Positions 8,670 through 17,330 of a stretch of DNA of 64,000 bases are shown in pieces. This DNA comes from Paenibacillus tyrphae (GTDB lineage: Bacteria > Bacillota > Bacilli > Paenibacillales > NBRC-103111): assembly GCF_027925525.1 (NCBI RefSeq), contig NZ_BSDJ01000025.1, positions 43,280 through 107,279 of the forward strand, in the 5' to 3' direction. Every line of letters starts with the position of its first letter. Positions within the stretch are counted from its first letter, which is position 1. Both the position numbers and the translations under genes were made by a program. The notes under the pieces are model-generated. The model saw only the letters and a list, made by a program, of their open reading frames with translations. It had not been told where the DNA came from and did not search any database.

Positions 8670-10151
8670 GTGGAGAACCATACAAAACCAAACGACAGCG
8701 GAGGGACATTCGGGAGCAGAGCCAACTTAATGGTCGTTTTGGTTATGATTCTTGGGGTATTTGTAGCCATCTTGAATGAGACGCTCCTTAATGTCGCTTT
8801 GTCCAAAATTATGGCGGATATCGGAATTTTACCGAGTACCGCGCAATGGTTATCAACCGGATATTTGCTGGTTATCGGGGTGCTGATCCCGGTCACCGCT
8901 TTTTTAATTCAGAAGTTCACAACAAGAACCTTGTTCCTTGCAGCCATGAGCTTGTTCACACTGGGTACGCTGGCGGCGGCTGTCGCACCGGGATTCGGCA
9001 TGCTTTTGCTGGGCAGGGTGCTGCAGGCGTCGGGAACCGGTCTGCTGTTTCCGCTGCTGACCAATGTCGTACTGGCTACGGTCCCTCTGGAAAAAAGAGG
9101 CTCGGCCATGGGAACGATCGGGATCGTCATCACCTTTGCCCCGGCGATCGGACCGACGCTGTCGGGGATCATCGTCGAGCACTTCAGCTGGCGCGTGCTC
9201 TTTTACGGCGTCATCCCGATCGCGCTGCTGGTCATCGCCATCGCTTATCTGAAGCTAAAGAACGTCACCGAGACGAGAAATCCGAAAATCGACGTCCTGT
9301 CGCTTCTGCTCTCCACCTGTGGATTCGGAGGAATCGTGTACGGCTTTAGCAGCGCCGGCGAAGGGCACGGAGGCTGGTCGAGCAGCGCAGTCCTGATTCC
9401 GGTAATCATCGGCGCCGTCGCTTTAATCTTGTTCGTTTGGAGACAACTGACGCTGGCGGAACCACTGCTGGATCTGCGAACATTTAAATTCAACGTGTTC
9501 CGATTGTCGACGTTGATCATGATGATCGTCATGATGGCGATGTTCTCCGCCATGATGCTGCTGCCGATTTTCCTCCAGGGCGCGCTCGGCTACAGCCCGC
9601 TGCAAGCCGGTCTGGTCATGCTGCCAGGCGGTATTCTGATGGGCATTATGTCGCCGATTACGGGCCGGCTGTTCGATAAATTCGGCGCCAAATGGCTGGC
9701 GGTCGTCGGGCTGGCGCTGATCGCCAATACACTGTGGCAGTTTTCCTCGATCTCCCTGTCGACGCCGTACGCAATGATCATGATTTTGAATACGCTGCTG
9801 ATGCTCGGCATTTCAATGCTGATGATGCCGGTCATGACCAACGCGTTGAACGAGCTTCCGCCGCGGCTATATCCGCACGGCACGGCCATTATCAGCACGC
9901 TTCAGCAGGTGTCGGGCGCAGTCGGTACGGCACTGCTGGTCACGGTAATGACCAACGGCTCCAAGCATTTCCTGGAAAGCGCCGCGGGAACCAAAACGGA
10001 TGCCCCGCTGCCTATTCTGGCGATGATGGCCGGGATGAAGAGCGCGTTTCTGCTGGCCTTCGGTCTGGTCGTCGCCGCTTGGCTCGTTTCGTTCTTCCTG
10101 AAACGGGCACAGCCTTCGGGAGGCGGAAGCGAGCAGGTTTCCGCACACTAA
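8670..10151 (+). CDS. MFS drug transporter, DHA2 (EmrB/QacA) family
   Basis: Proton-driven efflux pump of about 493 residues with 14 predicted membrane segments. It shows the family landmarks: the first helix ending in LNETLLNVALSKIM, STAQWLSTGYLLV, GRVLQASGTGLLFPLL and a motif-C-like VITFAPAIGPTLSGIIVEHFSWR. The GTG at 8670 follows GAGAGGAG; in-frame upstream codons back to 8541 have no ribosome site and read as non-coding. It is preceded by the terminator of the peptide-resistance operon, so it is probably transcribed on its own. Substrate unknown; the family exports lipophilic cations and antibiotics. Confidence 0.9.
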   Translation: MENHTKPNDSGGTFGSRANLMVVLVMILGVFVAILNETLLNVALSKIMADIGILPSTAQWLSTGYLLVIGVLIPVTAFLIQKFTTRTLFLAAMSLFTLGTLAAAVAPGFGMLLLGRVLQASGTGLLFPLLTNVVLATVPLEKRGSAMGTIGIVITFAPAIGPTLSGIIVEHFSWRVLFYGVIPIALLVIAIAYLKLKNVTETRNPKIDVLSLLLSTCGFGGIVYGFSSAGEGHGGWSSSAVLIPVIIGAVALILFVWRQLTLAEPLLDLRTFKFNVFRLSTLIMMIVMMAMFSAMMLLPIFLQGALGYSPLQAGLVMLPGGILMGIMSPITGRLFDKFGAKWLAVVGLALIANTLWQFSSISLSTPYAMIMILNTLLMLGISMLMMPVMTNALNELPPRLYPHGTAIISTLQQVSGAVGTALLVTVMTNGSKHFLESAAGTKTDAPLPILAMMAGMKSAFLLAFGLVVAAWLVSFFLKRAQPSGGGSEQVSAH

Positions 10152-10197
10152 GGTTTAACACCGGATTCGCCTTAAGCGATTGCGGACGCAAGAAGAC

Positions 10198-10226
10198 GGC
10201 CCCTGCCTCATAAAGGGGCCTTTTTC
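10198..10226 (+). terminator. Rho-independent terminator after the DHA2 transporter gene
   Basis: GGCCCC, an 11-base loop, GGGGCC, then TTTTTCTTTC. The convergent gene ends at 10232, so this hairpin mainly serves the plus strand. Confidence 0.85.
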
Positions 10227-10231
10227 TTTCA

Positions 10232-12262
10232 TCAACAAGGGATTTCTTCATATTTAAAATTATTGATTCTGAATACCATAGACCGTGTACCTTTGGGGAT
10301 AGGCAATTCGTTACCGTCACAATGCATTTTAAAAATATGAGTGCCCGGTGCAACGGCAACGATTCGTCGGATTATTGTTTCTTCCCCATGAATGGAGATC
10401 GACTCACACCATAGTTCACTGCTTACCGACCATGTTGCGGTTTCAGGAAGAGCCGCTTGTAGCCCGAAGCATACCTCTATCGTCTTTGTAACGGATGAAT
10501 GATTTTCAATTTCCAGTACTCCTTCGGTTCCGCACCATCGTAAGTTATGGAGTATATTGTTTTCAAGAAACGAAAAGCTTTTCCTCCAACGAAATGTAAG
10601 CGGAGATGACGGCAATGCCAGAGACTCGTCAGAGAGTTTTCGCAATCGAACCCTTAAGATGCTAATGGATTGTCGCCCCATCCAACTAATTTGCATATAG
10701 ACAATCGCCGATGTCGGCAAGTTTGGAACCGTAAAAATGTTTGTAACGACGATGAGTCCCATATGGTCGGGTTGGTGTAGAGGAAAGGTTGTAAAATTCG
10801 TATAGTCCGGTAAAAAGGCACCCAATTGAAAATAAGTATCCGGTTCTGTGGAGATTTTATCGGTTTTTATTCTGACGACGATTTCATATTTGCCGGGTTC
10901 CAGACGATCCAAACGATCGTTCACAAGTAATCCGGGCAGATCAACTCCATGCCTTCCTAACCTGGCGTAGACATTATACTCTCGGACCCACTCTGTCGTA
11001 CCGGTAAGCCCTTCCCATCGCCTGGCATCCCAAATTCGATATTCCCCTGCCACTGCCGGAAGCTTGAAGTAATTGATGAGATTATGGGTGAATTCCGGAT
11101 CGCTATACAGGGAAGGAAGAACCGGTAACGAGGAGCAATCCTTTCGACGCAGGGTAGCATGCTCAAGGATCTTACGAATTAAAATCCTTGCATTCTCTAG
11201 CGCCCTATTGCGGGAAAATACGGGTAACAACCGTTCATGCTGCATTTGTTGCAACTCGTTAAGTTGATCGAGGTGATCTATGAGCTGCTCTGCACGACTT
11301 CTCATTTCTTTCAGATCATCACACATCCCCAGGTTGCGCAGTTCCTCAGCTCGAAGCCCATATTCCAATGCTTCACTCGTTAGGCCGGATTGCTTCAAAA
11401 ACAGAGTGGGTACTCCGATTGTAATCGCTTCTAACGGGGTAAAATGCAGATGATAAGAGGTCATATAACCCCCGTAACAAAATAGGCGCGATCGGCATAG
11501 TCGGCTCCACAATGTATTAAAATCAACATTTCCGAGAATGGATGGATGTTCGCAATGCTTGGAACTTTTATCGTTTTTTCCAAGTACGACAAAATCAATT
11601 CCAATGAACGCGTCGGCAAACATTTGAAAAATAGAGTACAGTAGTTCGGAATGATGAATATAGGGAATAGCGGTAGAAATGACTCGATCCGAATCTTCTC
11701 CCATCCATTTGAAAGGCAGCCGTTCTCTTGAAACAAAGGCAGGAATGTACGTTTCGTTCTGTACCAGTCTAACATCCTCGATGGAAGATAGCGACTTTAG
11801 AATGGGTGACCATATATATCGGTCCTTCGTTTGTTCAAAAGTGCTTAGATCGACGTCTTCAATTTGACAAATTTCAGCATAGCGTTTAAAGCCTCCAAAA
11901 ACCCGAAACACAACGATGCCTTTATACCACTTTAAAACCTTGCTAACCAGATCCGGAAAGCTGGCGATATAGATCGCATCTACCCATTTATTCATGAAAG
12001 CCGCTTCTTCCTCGGTGGGCGTATCGATTCGAATTCTTCTTATTTTTTCAACAATGTGGGTAGGCAATGAACAGTAGGAACGCCAATTGGGATATAATTC
12101 ATTCGATTCATCATCGTAATTACGGTCAAATGGCAGTAAGTTGCGGTCACCGAATCCGGGGATGACCTCAGCGCCAGCTTCGATAAACAAAGGGACCTCT
12201 TCATAGCGTAAAACGAGATGAGGACATACCCACAGCAGGACAGGTTTAATTTTTTCCTCCAC
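10232..12262 (-). CDS. Glycosyltransferase-like protein (GT-B fold) with unknown C-terminal half
   Basis: A cytoplasmic protein of 676 residues starting at GTG 12262 behind GGAGGTG. The first 380 or so residues look like a GT-B glycosyltransferase: near residue 265 SYHLHFTPLEAITIGVPT resembles the donor-binding Pro/Glu loop, followed by a GLRAEELRNLG region and a helical ending. The last 290 residues are beta-rich and unassigned; they may bind a carbohydrate or acceptor. Base composition is visibly more AT-rich than the flanks and is shared with the divergent APH gene at 12408, suggesting the pair arrived together. Acceptor and donor are unknown. Confidence 0.55.
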   Translation of the reverse strand: MEEKIKPVLLWVCPHLVLRYEEVPLFIEAGAEVIPGFGDRNLLPFDRNYDDESNELYPNWRSYCSLPTHIVEKIRRIRIDTPTEEEAAFMNKWVDAIYIASFPDLVSKVLKWYKGIVVFRVFGGFKRYAEICQIEDVDLSTFEQTKDRYIWSPILKSLSSIEDVRLVQNETYIPAFVSRERLPFKWMGEDSDRVISTAIPYIHHSELLYSIFQMFADAFIGIDFVVLGKNDKSSKHCEHPSILGNVDFNTLWSRLCRSRLFCYGGYMTSYHLHFTPLEAITIGVPTLFLKQSGLTSEALEYGLRAEELRNLGMCDDLKEMRSRAEQLIDHLDQLNELQQMQHERLLPVFSRNRALENARILIRKILEHATLRRKDCSSLPVLPSLYSDPEFTHNLINYFKLPAVAGEYRIWDARRWEGLTGTTEWVREYNVYARLGRHGVDLPGLLVNDRLDRLEPGKYEIVVRIKTDKISTEPDTYFQLGAFLPDYTNFTTFPLHQPDHMGLIVVTNIFTVPNLPTSAIVYMQISWMGRQSISILRVRLRKLSDESLALPSSPLTFRWRKSFSFLENNILHNLRWCGTEGVLEIENHSSVTKTIEVCFGLQAALPETATWSVSSELWCESISIHGEETIIRRIVAVAPGTHIFKMHCDGNELPIPKGTRSMVFRINNFKYEEIPC

Positions 12263-12407
12263 AATAACACCTCCCAGGGACCCAATAACCTATTGTATTC
12301 ATTTTAATGAAATAGGATAAAGCTCAAAAAATAAAAAGGCTTTTGTCCATGAATGAACATAAGCCAATTTATTCGCTATCGCATATTTTGTGATAGGTGA
12401 TGAAAAA

Positions 12408-13301
12408 ATGCTAACTATGGAATCTTACATTCATTACATCAGGCAAAAACATCCTGAGATTACGAGAGACTTTCCGATTCATGTCATCACGGAAGGCTCG
12501 GCCAATATTGTACTCAAGATCGAAGGAAATGATCCGTGGATTTTTCGTATTCCGAGAGAGGATAACCCCGCGGCAGCGCTCAAAATGAAACGAGAACAAA
12601 TTTTGTTAACCGAACTGAAAGGCAAGGTTCCGTTCATACCGCAAATTGCATGTTTCTCCGAGCACCCCATCCAATATATAGGATATCCCTGGATTCCCGG
12701 GAGACAGCTGTTTCCTCCATTTTTTGCCGAAATCCCGCTTGTTGACAAGGAAATTATGGCCAAAGACCTTGCCTGGTTCTTGTCTGTTCTTCATGAGTTT
12801 CCGACAGCCTCATTTTTTAGTTCAGAAGAAACAAAGTCGTCCTCCATGAAAGAAAACTGGACAAATTATTTAGTCTCCATTAGGCACTATGTATTTCCAT
12901 ATTTAAATGACTTCCAAAAAGAGTGGACTTTACAACTTTTCCATACTTTCTTAGCGAATGAGCAGCATTTCGTATTTAGCCCTTGTTTGATTAACGGCGA
13001 TCTTAAACCCGAGCATATTTTAGTGAATGAGCAAACCTATAGACTATCCGGAATTATTGATCCGGGTCTATTGATGGGCGATCCGGCGTTGGATTTTGGA
13101 TATCTGGGACTGGGCAGACCGTTTCAAGCCATGTTGCTTAAGCATTACACCGGCTTTCAAGATGAGACGTTTCAGGATCGTATCTCTTTTTACGAAAAAA
13201 CGATTCCCTTTTACGGTTTGCGCTACGGAATTATTTATAATCACCAAGAGGCATTCAGCAATAATGTTCACTTGTTGAACGAAGTGATTGCAGGGCAATA
13301 G
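12408..13301 (+). CDS. Aminoglycoside/macrolide phosphotransferase-family (APH) kinase
   Basis: Small-molecule kinase of about 297 residues with the choline-kinase/APH fold. Near the N-terminus an EGSANIVLKI segment acts as the nucleotide loop. The catalytic loop is NGDLKPEHILVN with catalytic D198, and the metal-binding segment is GIIDPGLLMGDPALDF. The first position of the catalytic loop is Asn in place of the common His, a substitution seen in some members. I chose ATG 12408, which follows AGGTGATG; GTG 12390 would add six residues. The family covers antibiotic-inactivating enzymes and many metabolic kinases, so drug resistance should not be assumed. AT-rich, like its divergent neighbour. 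Confidence 0.8.
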   Translation: MLTMESYIHYIRQKHPEITRDFPIHVITEGSANIVLKIEGNDPWIFRIPREDNPAAALKMKREQILLTELKGKVPFIPQIACFSEHPIQYIGYPWIPGRQLFPPFFAEIPLVDKEIMAKDLAWFLSVLHEFPTASFFSSEETKSSSMKENWTNYLVSIRHYVFPYLNDFQKEWTLQLFHTFLANEQHFVFSPCLINGDLKPEHILVNEQTYRLSGIIDPGLLMGDPALDFGYLGLGRPFQAMLLKHYTGFQDETFQDRISFYEKTIPFYGLRYGIIYNHQEAFSNNVHLLNEVIAGQ

Positions 13302-13323
13302 CCGGACGTCTTTTGGTACTTGA

Positions 13324-14121
13324 TTATTGTTTGTCCACAATCGCGATGGTCATCGATTTGGCGTTGTGCATGCGGACAAAAAGGGCGCAGCCCAGAGCTT
13401 CCGACGCGTCGCGGAGCGGAATGAAGCTGGAACCGTCCACGATTTGCGCGGGAACGCCGAATTGGATCGTTTGTCCGTTGATCGTGGAGGACTTCTGACC
13501 GATCTTAAAGGTCATGACATCGCTGCCTTTCGTCGCCTTCACCGTTTGGGTTTCGGGATTCCATTCCACTTTCGCCCCAAGCGCTTCCAGCGTGGAACGA
13601 AGCGGCACAAGCATGCTTCCGTCTTTGATAAAAGGAGCCACTTCCGGGTTCAGCTTCCGTTTGTCGATGAAAATATGTACTCCCTCGCCGCGTCCGTCCC
13701 ATTTCTCCGTCGTGCAAGTCATTTGATACGTAACGTCGAGCGATTTCAAGTCCGCCCCTTGGACCGCACCGGGGAGCATAACATCCCACTTTTGGCTTTG
13801 GCCCGGCTCCAGGCTCAGACCTGTCAGAAACGCATCGTTATCCCATTCCCGCGTCGCCAATTCGTTCCCTGCGGCGTCCTTTACGATAAGTTTGAACTTT
13901 TCTACCTTGTTGATTTTTACGTCGCTGGTGTTGACGAATACCCCTTTAACGACCAGCGCGTCATGTTCGTATTTGCCCGACAACGCCGCGAAAGTAAGTT
14001 CTCCGGTTGGCTGTACGGAAGCCGACGCCGGGGCGCCGAAGGCGAGCATCCATGTCATAACCATAACGGATAGGATGCTTAAAGCCAGAATCGACTGGAA
14101 TCGTTGCTTCATCGTTTTCAT
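13324..14121 (-). CDS. Secreted stalk-domain (copper amine oxidase N-terminal-like) protein
   Basis: Exported protein of 265 residues. A signal peptide (about 1-34) is followed by a beta-rich domain of about 115 residues and then by a two-part stalk module (about 155-262) with SMLVPLRSTLEALGAKVEWN and SSFIPLRDASEALGCALF. Such modules are common in extracellular proteins of Paenibacillus and are thought to have a structural or peptidoglycan-related role; no catalytic copper site should be assumed. The gene begins 56 bp after the M56 peptidase gene on the same strand without a clear terminator between, so it may be the third gene of the blaI-blaR1-type operon. Confidence 0.8.
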   Translation of the reverse strand: MKTMKQRFQSILALSILSVMVMTWMLAFGAPASASVQPTGELTFAALSGKYEHDALVVKGVFVNTSDVKINKVEKFKLIVKDAAGNELATREWDNDAFLTGLSLEPGQSQKWDVMLPGAVQGADLKSLDVTYQMTCTTEKWDGRGEGVHIFIDKRKLNPEVAPFIKDGSMLVPLRSTLEALGAKVEWNPETQTVKATKGSDVMTFKIGQKSSTINGQTIQFGVPAQIVDGSSFIPLRDASEALGCALFVRMHNAKSMTIAIVDKQ

Positions 14122-14177
14122 AAAATGCGTCCTCCAATTCGTTGTCTTTAACTCGAATCCTGCGAGTGATCCGAAAC

Positions 14178-16259
14178 TTAATCGTTCATCGTCCCGTCCT
14201 CTGGGTCAACCCAATAGTTCCAAAACTCGCCCGTTCTATCAACTGTGGCGTGGACTGTCGGCTGTCCCTTCTTCGTAAAGGTATGAACATAAGGATTTTC
14301 CGTGGAGAATTCAACCGAATAACCCGTCAGATCGATGTCGAACAGCTTGTTCACCATCGGTTTGGCCGCGGCGATGGCTTCTTCTTTCGTATAGATCGGC
14401 TTTCTATCCTTATCCAGGAGAAGGGGCAAATTCGCTTCATTGTCGTCTTTTTTGCCGTAGGCCGAGATCGACTTGATTGTGCCTGTGTTGGAGCCAATCA
14501 CTACGACATAATTGCCGCCGTCGTCAAAAAACTTCCATGTATCGTATTGCCCCTCGGAATAGTTATGGTCCGCCTGTTTAAAGGTTACCGGCTTTCCGAC
14601 ATTTATCGTTTGTAGTGCTTTCAACGCAGCGTTTTTCGCTTTCTCGTTCCCCTGTGCGACAGGATAGCTGATCGATATGCCTCTTTTGCTCAGCGTGTCC
14701 GCATCCAGGGTTACGATCATGTCCTTGCTCTGAAGCCACCATTTATGCGTCGATTTACCGTCCGCAAACCGTTTCTCTCTCTCTACGGTCTCGGCGGTAA
14801 ACGTTTTGTTTGCATCCACTTGACGAAAAGCTTCCGCAGCAGCATTTTTCACAGCCGCATCCGTTTCGTCCCACGTGTATTGGACATAAGCGTTCACAAT
14901 TTGCTTCGTCTTCCGGTCAATGGCGACTTGTCCTTTTCCGTTCTTATTCAATAAGATCCACTCTGCCGTAATTTCGGGGTCCGCCACTTCGTAAAGCTCC
15001 GCTTGCGAATCTCCCAGAAAACGGCGCAGCTCTTCCTGGGCCGCGTCTACGACATTCTTGTCCAACGGGATATCGTGAATCGTGAGCTTTTTCTTCGCTT
15101 GCGAAGTGCCGGACGATTCCGTCGCGATCATAGGGGGCGCCGACAGATTGCCGGATGCGGACTCTGGAGCTTTGGCATTGACCAGCGTCACGGAAGAAAG
15201 GGCGATGACGGAAGCCAGCCCGAGCGCCGACCAGCGGTAAGATTTTTTATGATAATTTTTGATCATGATGATTCTCCTTTTTATTTGTTGTTTGCCTCCC
15301 GATAAATTGGCCATACCCGGGGTCGGATACAAGGTGGCATAATGCTCCAACAGGCGAATGATCGTATGGCCGTAGCTTTCTTTTTGCCCCGCACCGATGT
15401 AGGATAGCGCAAGCGCGTCGGCAGCTATTTCCTGATCTTCGCGCATCCGGTAATAGGCATACCACAGAACGGGATTGAACCAATGCAGGATCAATAAGCC
15501 GTTCATCAGCCAGTTCACGGCGACGTCCTTGCGTTTCACATGGGCCAGCTCGTGATAAAAAATATAGCGCAGCTGTCGATCGTCCAGCATGTTCATGAGC
15601 GAATCCGACAGCACGACGCGCGGACGTAGAAACCCGAGCACAGCCGGGCTGGAAATCCGTCCCGCCGTGATTAACGGGATCGATTGCCGGATCGCCATCA
15701 TCTCCCGGCATTGTTCGAACAGCCCGACAATTCCGGGGTCCGTAATGACGGGCTGCTTTGCGAGCCGGTTATATACGCGCCTGTTCGCGGCGACGGTCAA
15801 GATCCCGAGACAAACCGCGCCCAGCAGCCACACGACAAACGCGAGCTTATACAGCGATAAGCTTGCCAAAGGCTGCTTTTCCACCGGTTCGGCCGTCTGA
15901 ACAGGCGGTTCCTGCTTGGTTTCTACGGAAGCGGTCTTCGCTGGCGCGTTGTTCGTCATTTCCTGGTGAACAGGTGATGCTACCGGCAGACGCGGCGAAG
16001 GCGCATCAGGTGTCCGTAGAGCTTCCTGGCCGTAGGAAAGCAGGTTATACACGCTGAATGAGCTTTCTGGCGCCCACGGCAGAAGCAATCTGGCCATAAT
16101 GACAAGCCACAGCATATAGTGCCATCTGGGGGACAGCTTGTTTCTCGCGATGACTTTGACTAATAAGACAAGCCCCACCAGCACCCCGGCCATCAGCGAG
16201 GTCTCCAATACCCAGTCAAAAAAGCTCAAGAGAGAAAGGCTTAGATCGTCCAATGTCAT
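14178..16259 (-). CDS. BlaR1/MecR1-type M56 membrane metallopeptidase with PepSY-like C-terminus
   Basis: 693 residues. Four N-terminal membrane segments (two before residue 65, one near 137-157, one near 250) bracket the zinc motif HELAH at 236-240, with a downstream EIAAD glutamate. A further hydrophobic segment near 345-365 carries the chain outside. The roughly 320-residue outer part lacks the penicillin-binding SxxK fold of true BlaR1. It consists of repeated alpha/beta units of PepSY/YcdB type (DETDAAVKNAAAEAFRQV, TKEEAIAAAKPMVNKLF). The start overlaps the end of the BlaI-like gene (ATGA). The inferred role is a transmembrane sensor whose protease domain inactivates the repressor; the signal is unlikely to be a beta-lactam. 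Confidence 0.85.
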   Translation of the reverse strand: MTLDDLSLSLLSFFDWVLETSLMAGVLVGLVLLVKVIARNKLSPRWHYMLWLVIMARLLLPWAPESSFSVYNLLSYGQEALRTPDAPSPRLPVASPVHQEMTNNAPAKTASVETKQEPPVQTAEPVEKQPLASLSLYKLAFVVWLLGAVCLGILTVAANRRVYNRLAKQPVITDPGIVGLFEQCREMMAIRQSIPLITAGRISSPAVLGFLRPRVVLSDSLMNMLDDRQLRYIFYHELAHVKRKDVAVNWLMNGLLILHWFNPVLWYAYYRMREDQEIAADALALSYIGAGQKESYGHTIIRLLEHYATLYPTPGMANLSGGKQQIKRRIIMIKNYHKKSYRWSALGLASVIALSSVTLVNAKAPESASGNLSAPPMIATESSGTSQAKKKLTIHDIPLDKNVVDAAQEELRRFLGDSQAELYEVADPEITAEWILLNKNGKGQVAIDRKTKQIVNAYVQYTWDETDAAVKNAAAEAFRQVDANKTFTAETVEREKRFADGKSTHKWWLQSKDMIVTLDADTLSKRGISISYPVAQGNEKAKNAALKALQTINVGKPVTFKQADHNYSEGQYDTWKFFDDGGNYVVVIGSNTGTIKSISAYGKKDDNEANLPLLLDKDRKPIYTKEEAIAAAKPMVNKLFDIDLTGYSVEFSTENPYVHTFTKKGQPTVHATVDRTGEFWNYWVDPEDGTMND

Positions 16260-16663
16260 CTGTCCTTTCTTCTATCGCGATCCGGCCCCTCTTCCGTCTT
16301 CTCGTCGAGAATCCGTTTGAGTTCGCTAATTTCATCCGAAGACAGCTTTTGTTCCCGCAAGAAGTGGACCAACAGCGGTTTGACCGCCCCGCCGTACAGC
16401 CGCTTGAGAAAGGACTGTGTCTCGGTCTGCACGTAATCGTCCTGCGAGACCAGAGGATAGTACAAGTAGGTCCTGCCCGCCTCTTGAAAGGCGATTGCAT
16501 TTTTTTGGAGCAGCCGGCTGATCAGTGTCCGGACCGTTTTCGGCTTCCAGTCCATTTGCCCTTCGAGGGCCTCGATGACTTCGTTGCCCGTCTGCGGGGA
16601 CCGGGTCCAGAGGATTTTCATCACTTCCCACTCGGCCTCGGATATTTTAGGCAGTTCTTTCAT
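16256..16663 (-). CDS. BlaI/MecI/CopY-family transcriptional repressor
   Basis: Winged-helix repressor of 135 residues (MKELPKISEAEWEVMKILW, TVRTLISRLLQKNAI), dimeric, cleaved in known systems after activation of its BlaR1 partner. I place the start at ATG 16663, the standard family start, behind AAAGGAG. An earlier in-frame ATG at 16690 has no ribosome site and directly abuts an operator dyad. Translation is coupled to the M56 peptidase gene by a four-base overlap. The operator pair upstream indicates autoregulation of the whole operon. Confidence 0.92.
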   Translation of the reverse strand: MKELPKISEAEWEVMKILWTRSPQTGNEVIEALEGQMDWKPKTVRTLISRLLQKNAIAFQEAGRTYLYYPLVSQDDYVQTETQSFLKRLYGGAVKPLLVHFLREQKLSSDEISELKRILDEKTEEGPDRDRRKDR

Positions 16664-16692
16664 GAATCTTGTGTTCTCCTTTCCGTTCATCT

Positions 16693-16745
16693 GGATTACC
16701 GATGTAATCCTCTATAAGACTACATGCGTAATCCAAAAATGTCAA
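16693..16745 (-). promoter_or_regulatory. Promoter with two BlaI-type operator dyads
   Basis: On the minus strand TTGACA (16745-16740) and TAGTCT (16722-16717) form a promoter with 17-bp spacing. A dyad GACTAC-N4-GTAATC (16718-16733) covers the spacer and -10. A second, more perfect one, GGATTAC-N4-GTAATCC (16693-16710), lies just downstream, the centres 24 bp apart. The TAC/GTA half-sites and the paired arrangement fit BlaI/MecI operators. Confidence 0.75.
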
Positions 16746-16767
16746 CTTCAAAAAAACGATGCAGCCG

Positions 16768-16815
16768 AAAAAGGCATGCCCGCTCTCCCATTCGGAAGAA
16801 GTGGCGCATGCCTTT
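16768..16815. terminator. Stem-loop with A/T flanks between operon and island
   Basis: AAAAGGCATGC and GCATGCCTTTT form an 11-bp stem around a 26-base loop. A-rich and T-rich flanks make it a bidirectional terminator candidate that insulates the blaI promoter from the island to its right. Confidence 0.55.
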
Positions 16816-16917
16816 TGTTGCCTATGCATTTACCTTTCTACTGCTTCGTCACCCGCACATCGACGATATGCAGCGTCAGAATTACAAATTTGTATACATG
16901 TTCAGCTTTCCGGGCAT

Positions 16918-17121
16918 TTAGAATGGCTGCCGTCTATCCTTCCATTCGTCAATCTCTCGCGGATCGATCCCGAGAACTTCACAAATATGCAAAGCTATAG
17001 TTACGGTTGGTATTGTCATACCGTATTCGATGTTTTGGTAGTGCTTCAATGACACATTTATGATTCGGCTTATTTTTTCTTGAGATAACTGCTTTTGTTT
17101 CCGCGCGTCAACTATTTTCAA
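16918..17121 (-). CDS. Small XRE-family HTH regulator
   Basis: A 67-residue protein that is almost entirely a Cro/C1-type helix-turn-helix: ARKQKQLSQEKISRIINVS, then the recognition region LKHYQNIEYGMTIPTVTIAL and a closing helix. Translation appears to start at TTG 17121, about 10 nt after AGGGAG. It is divergent from the larger XRE regulator at 17331 and the 200-bp gap between them is very AT-rich, a usual layout for a switch. Targets unknown. Confidence 0.75.
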   Translation of the reverse strand: MKIVDARKQKQLSQEKISRIINVSLKHYQNIEYGMTIPTVTIALHICEVLGIDPREIDEWKDRRQPF

Positions 17122-17330
17122 TCGTTCGAAGCTCCCTTATCGGTTTTTATTCTTATGATAAACACTTCGAGCAAAACGGAAAAGCAGATCACATCAAGAA
17201 TCCCGGGGGATTAAAACTTTTCACTATATGTAAAAATTGAACTTATTTCATAATAATTATTAATATTTTCATTTAATAAAAAGGAATATTACGGTAATAT
17301 GGTTTTATATTTTCCGGGGAGGTTTTTTTC

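Noticed and set aside
14178..16690. Beta-lactamase regulation
   Set aside because: No beta-lactamase gene is near and the sensor lacks a penicillin-binding domain, so resistance to beta-lactams is not claimed.
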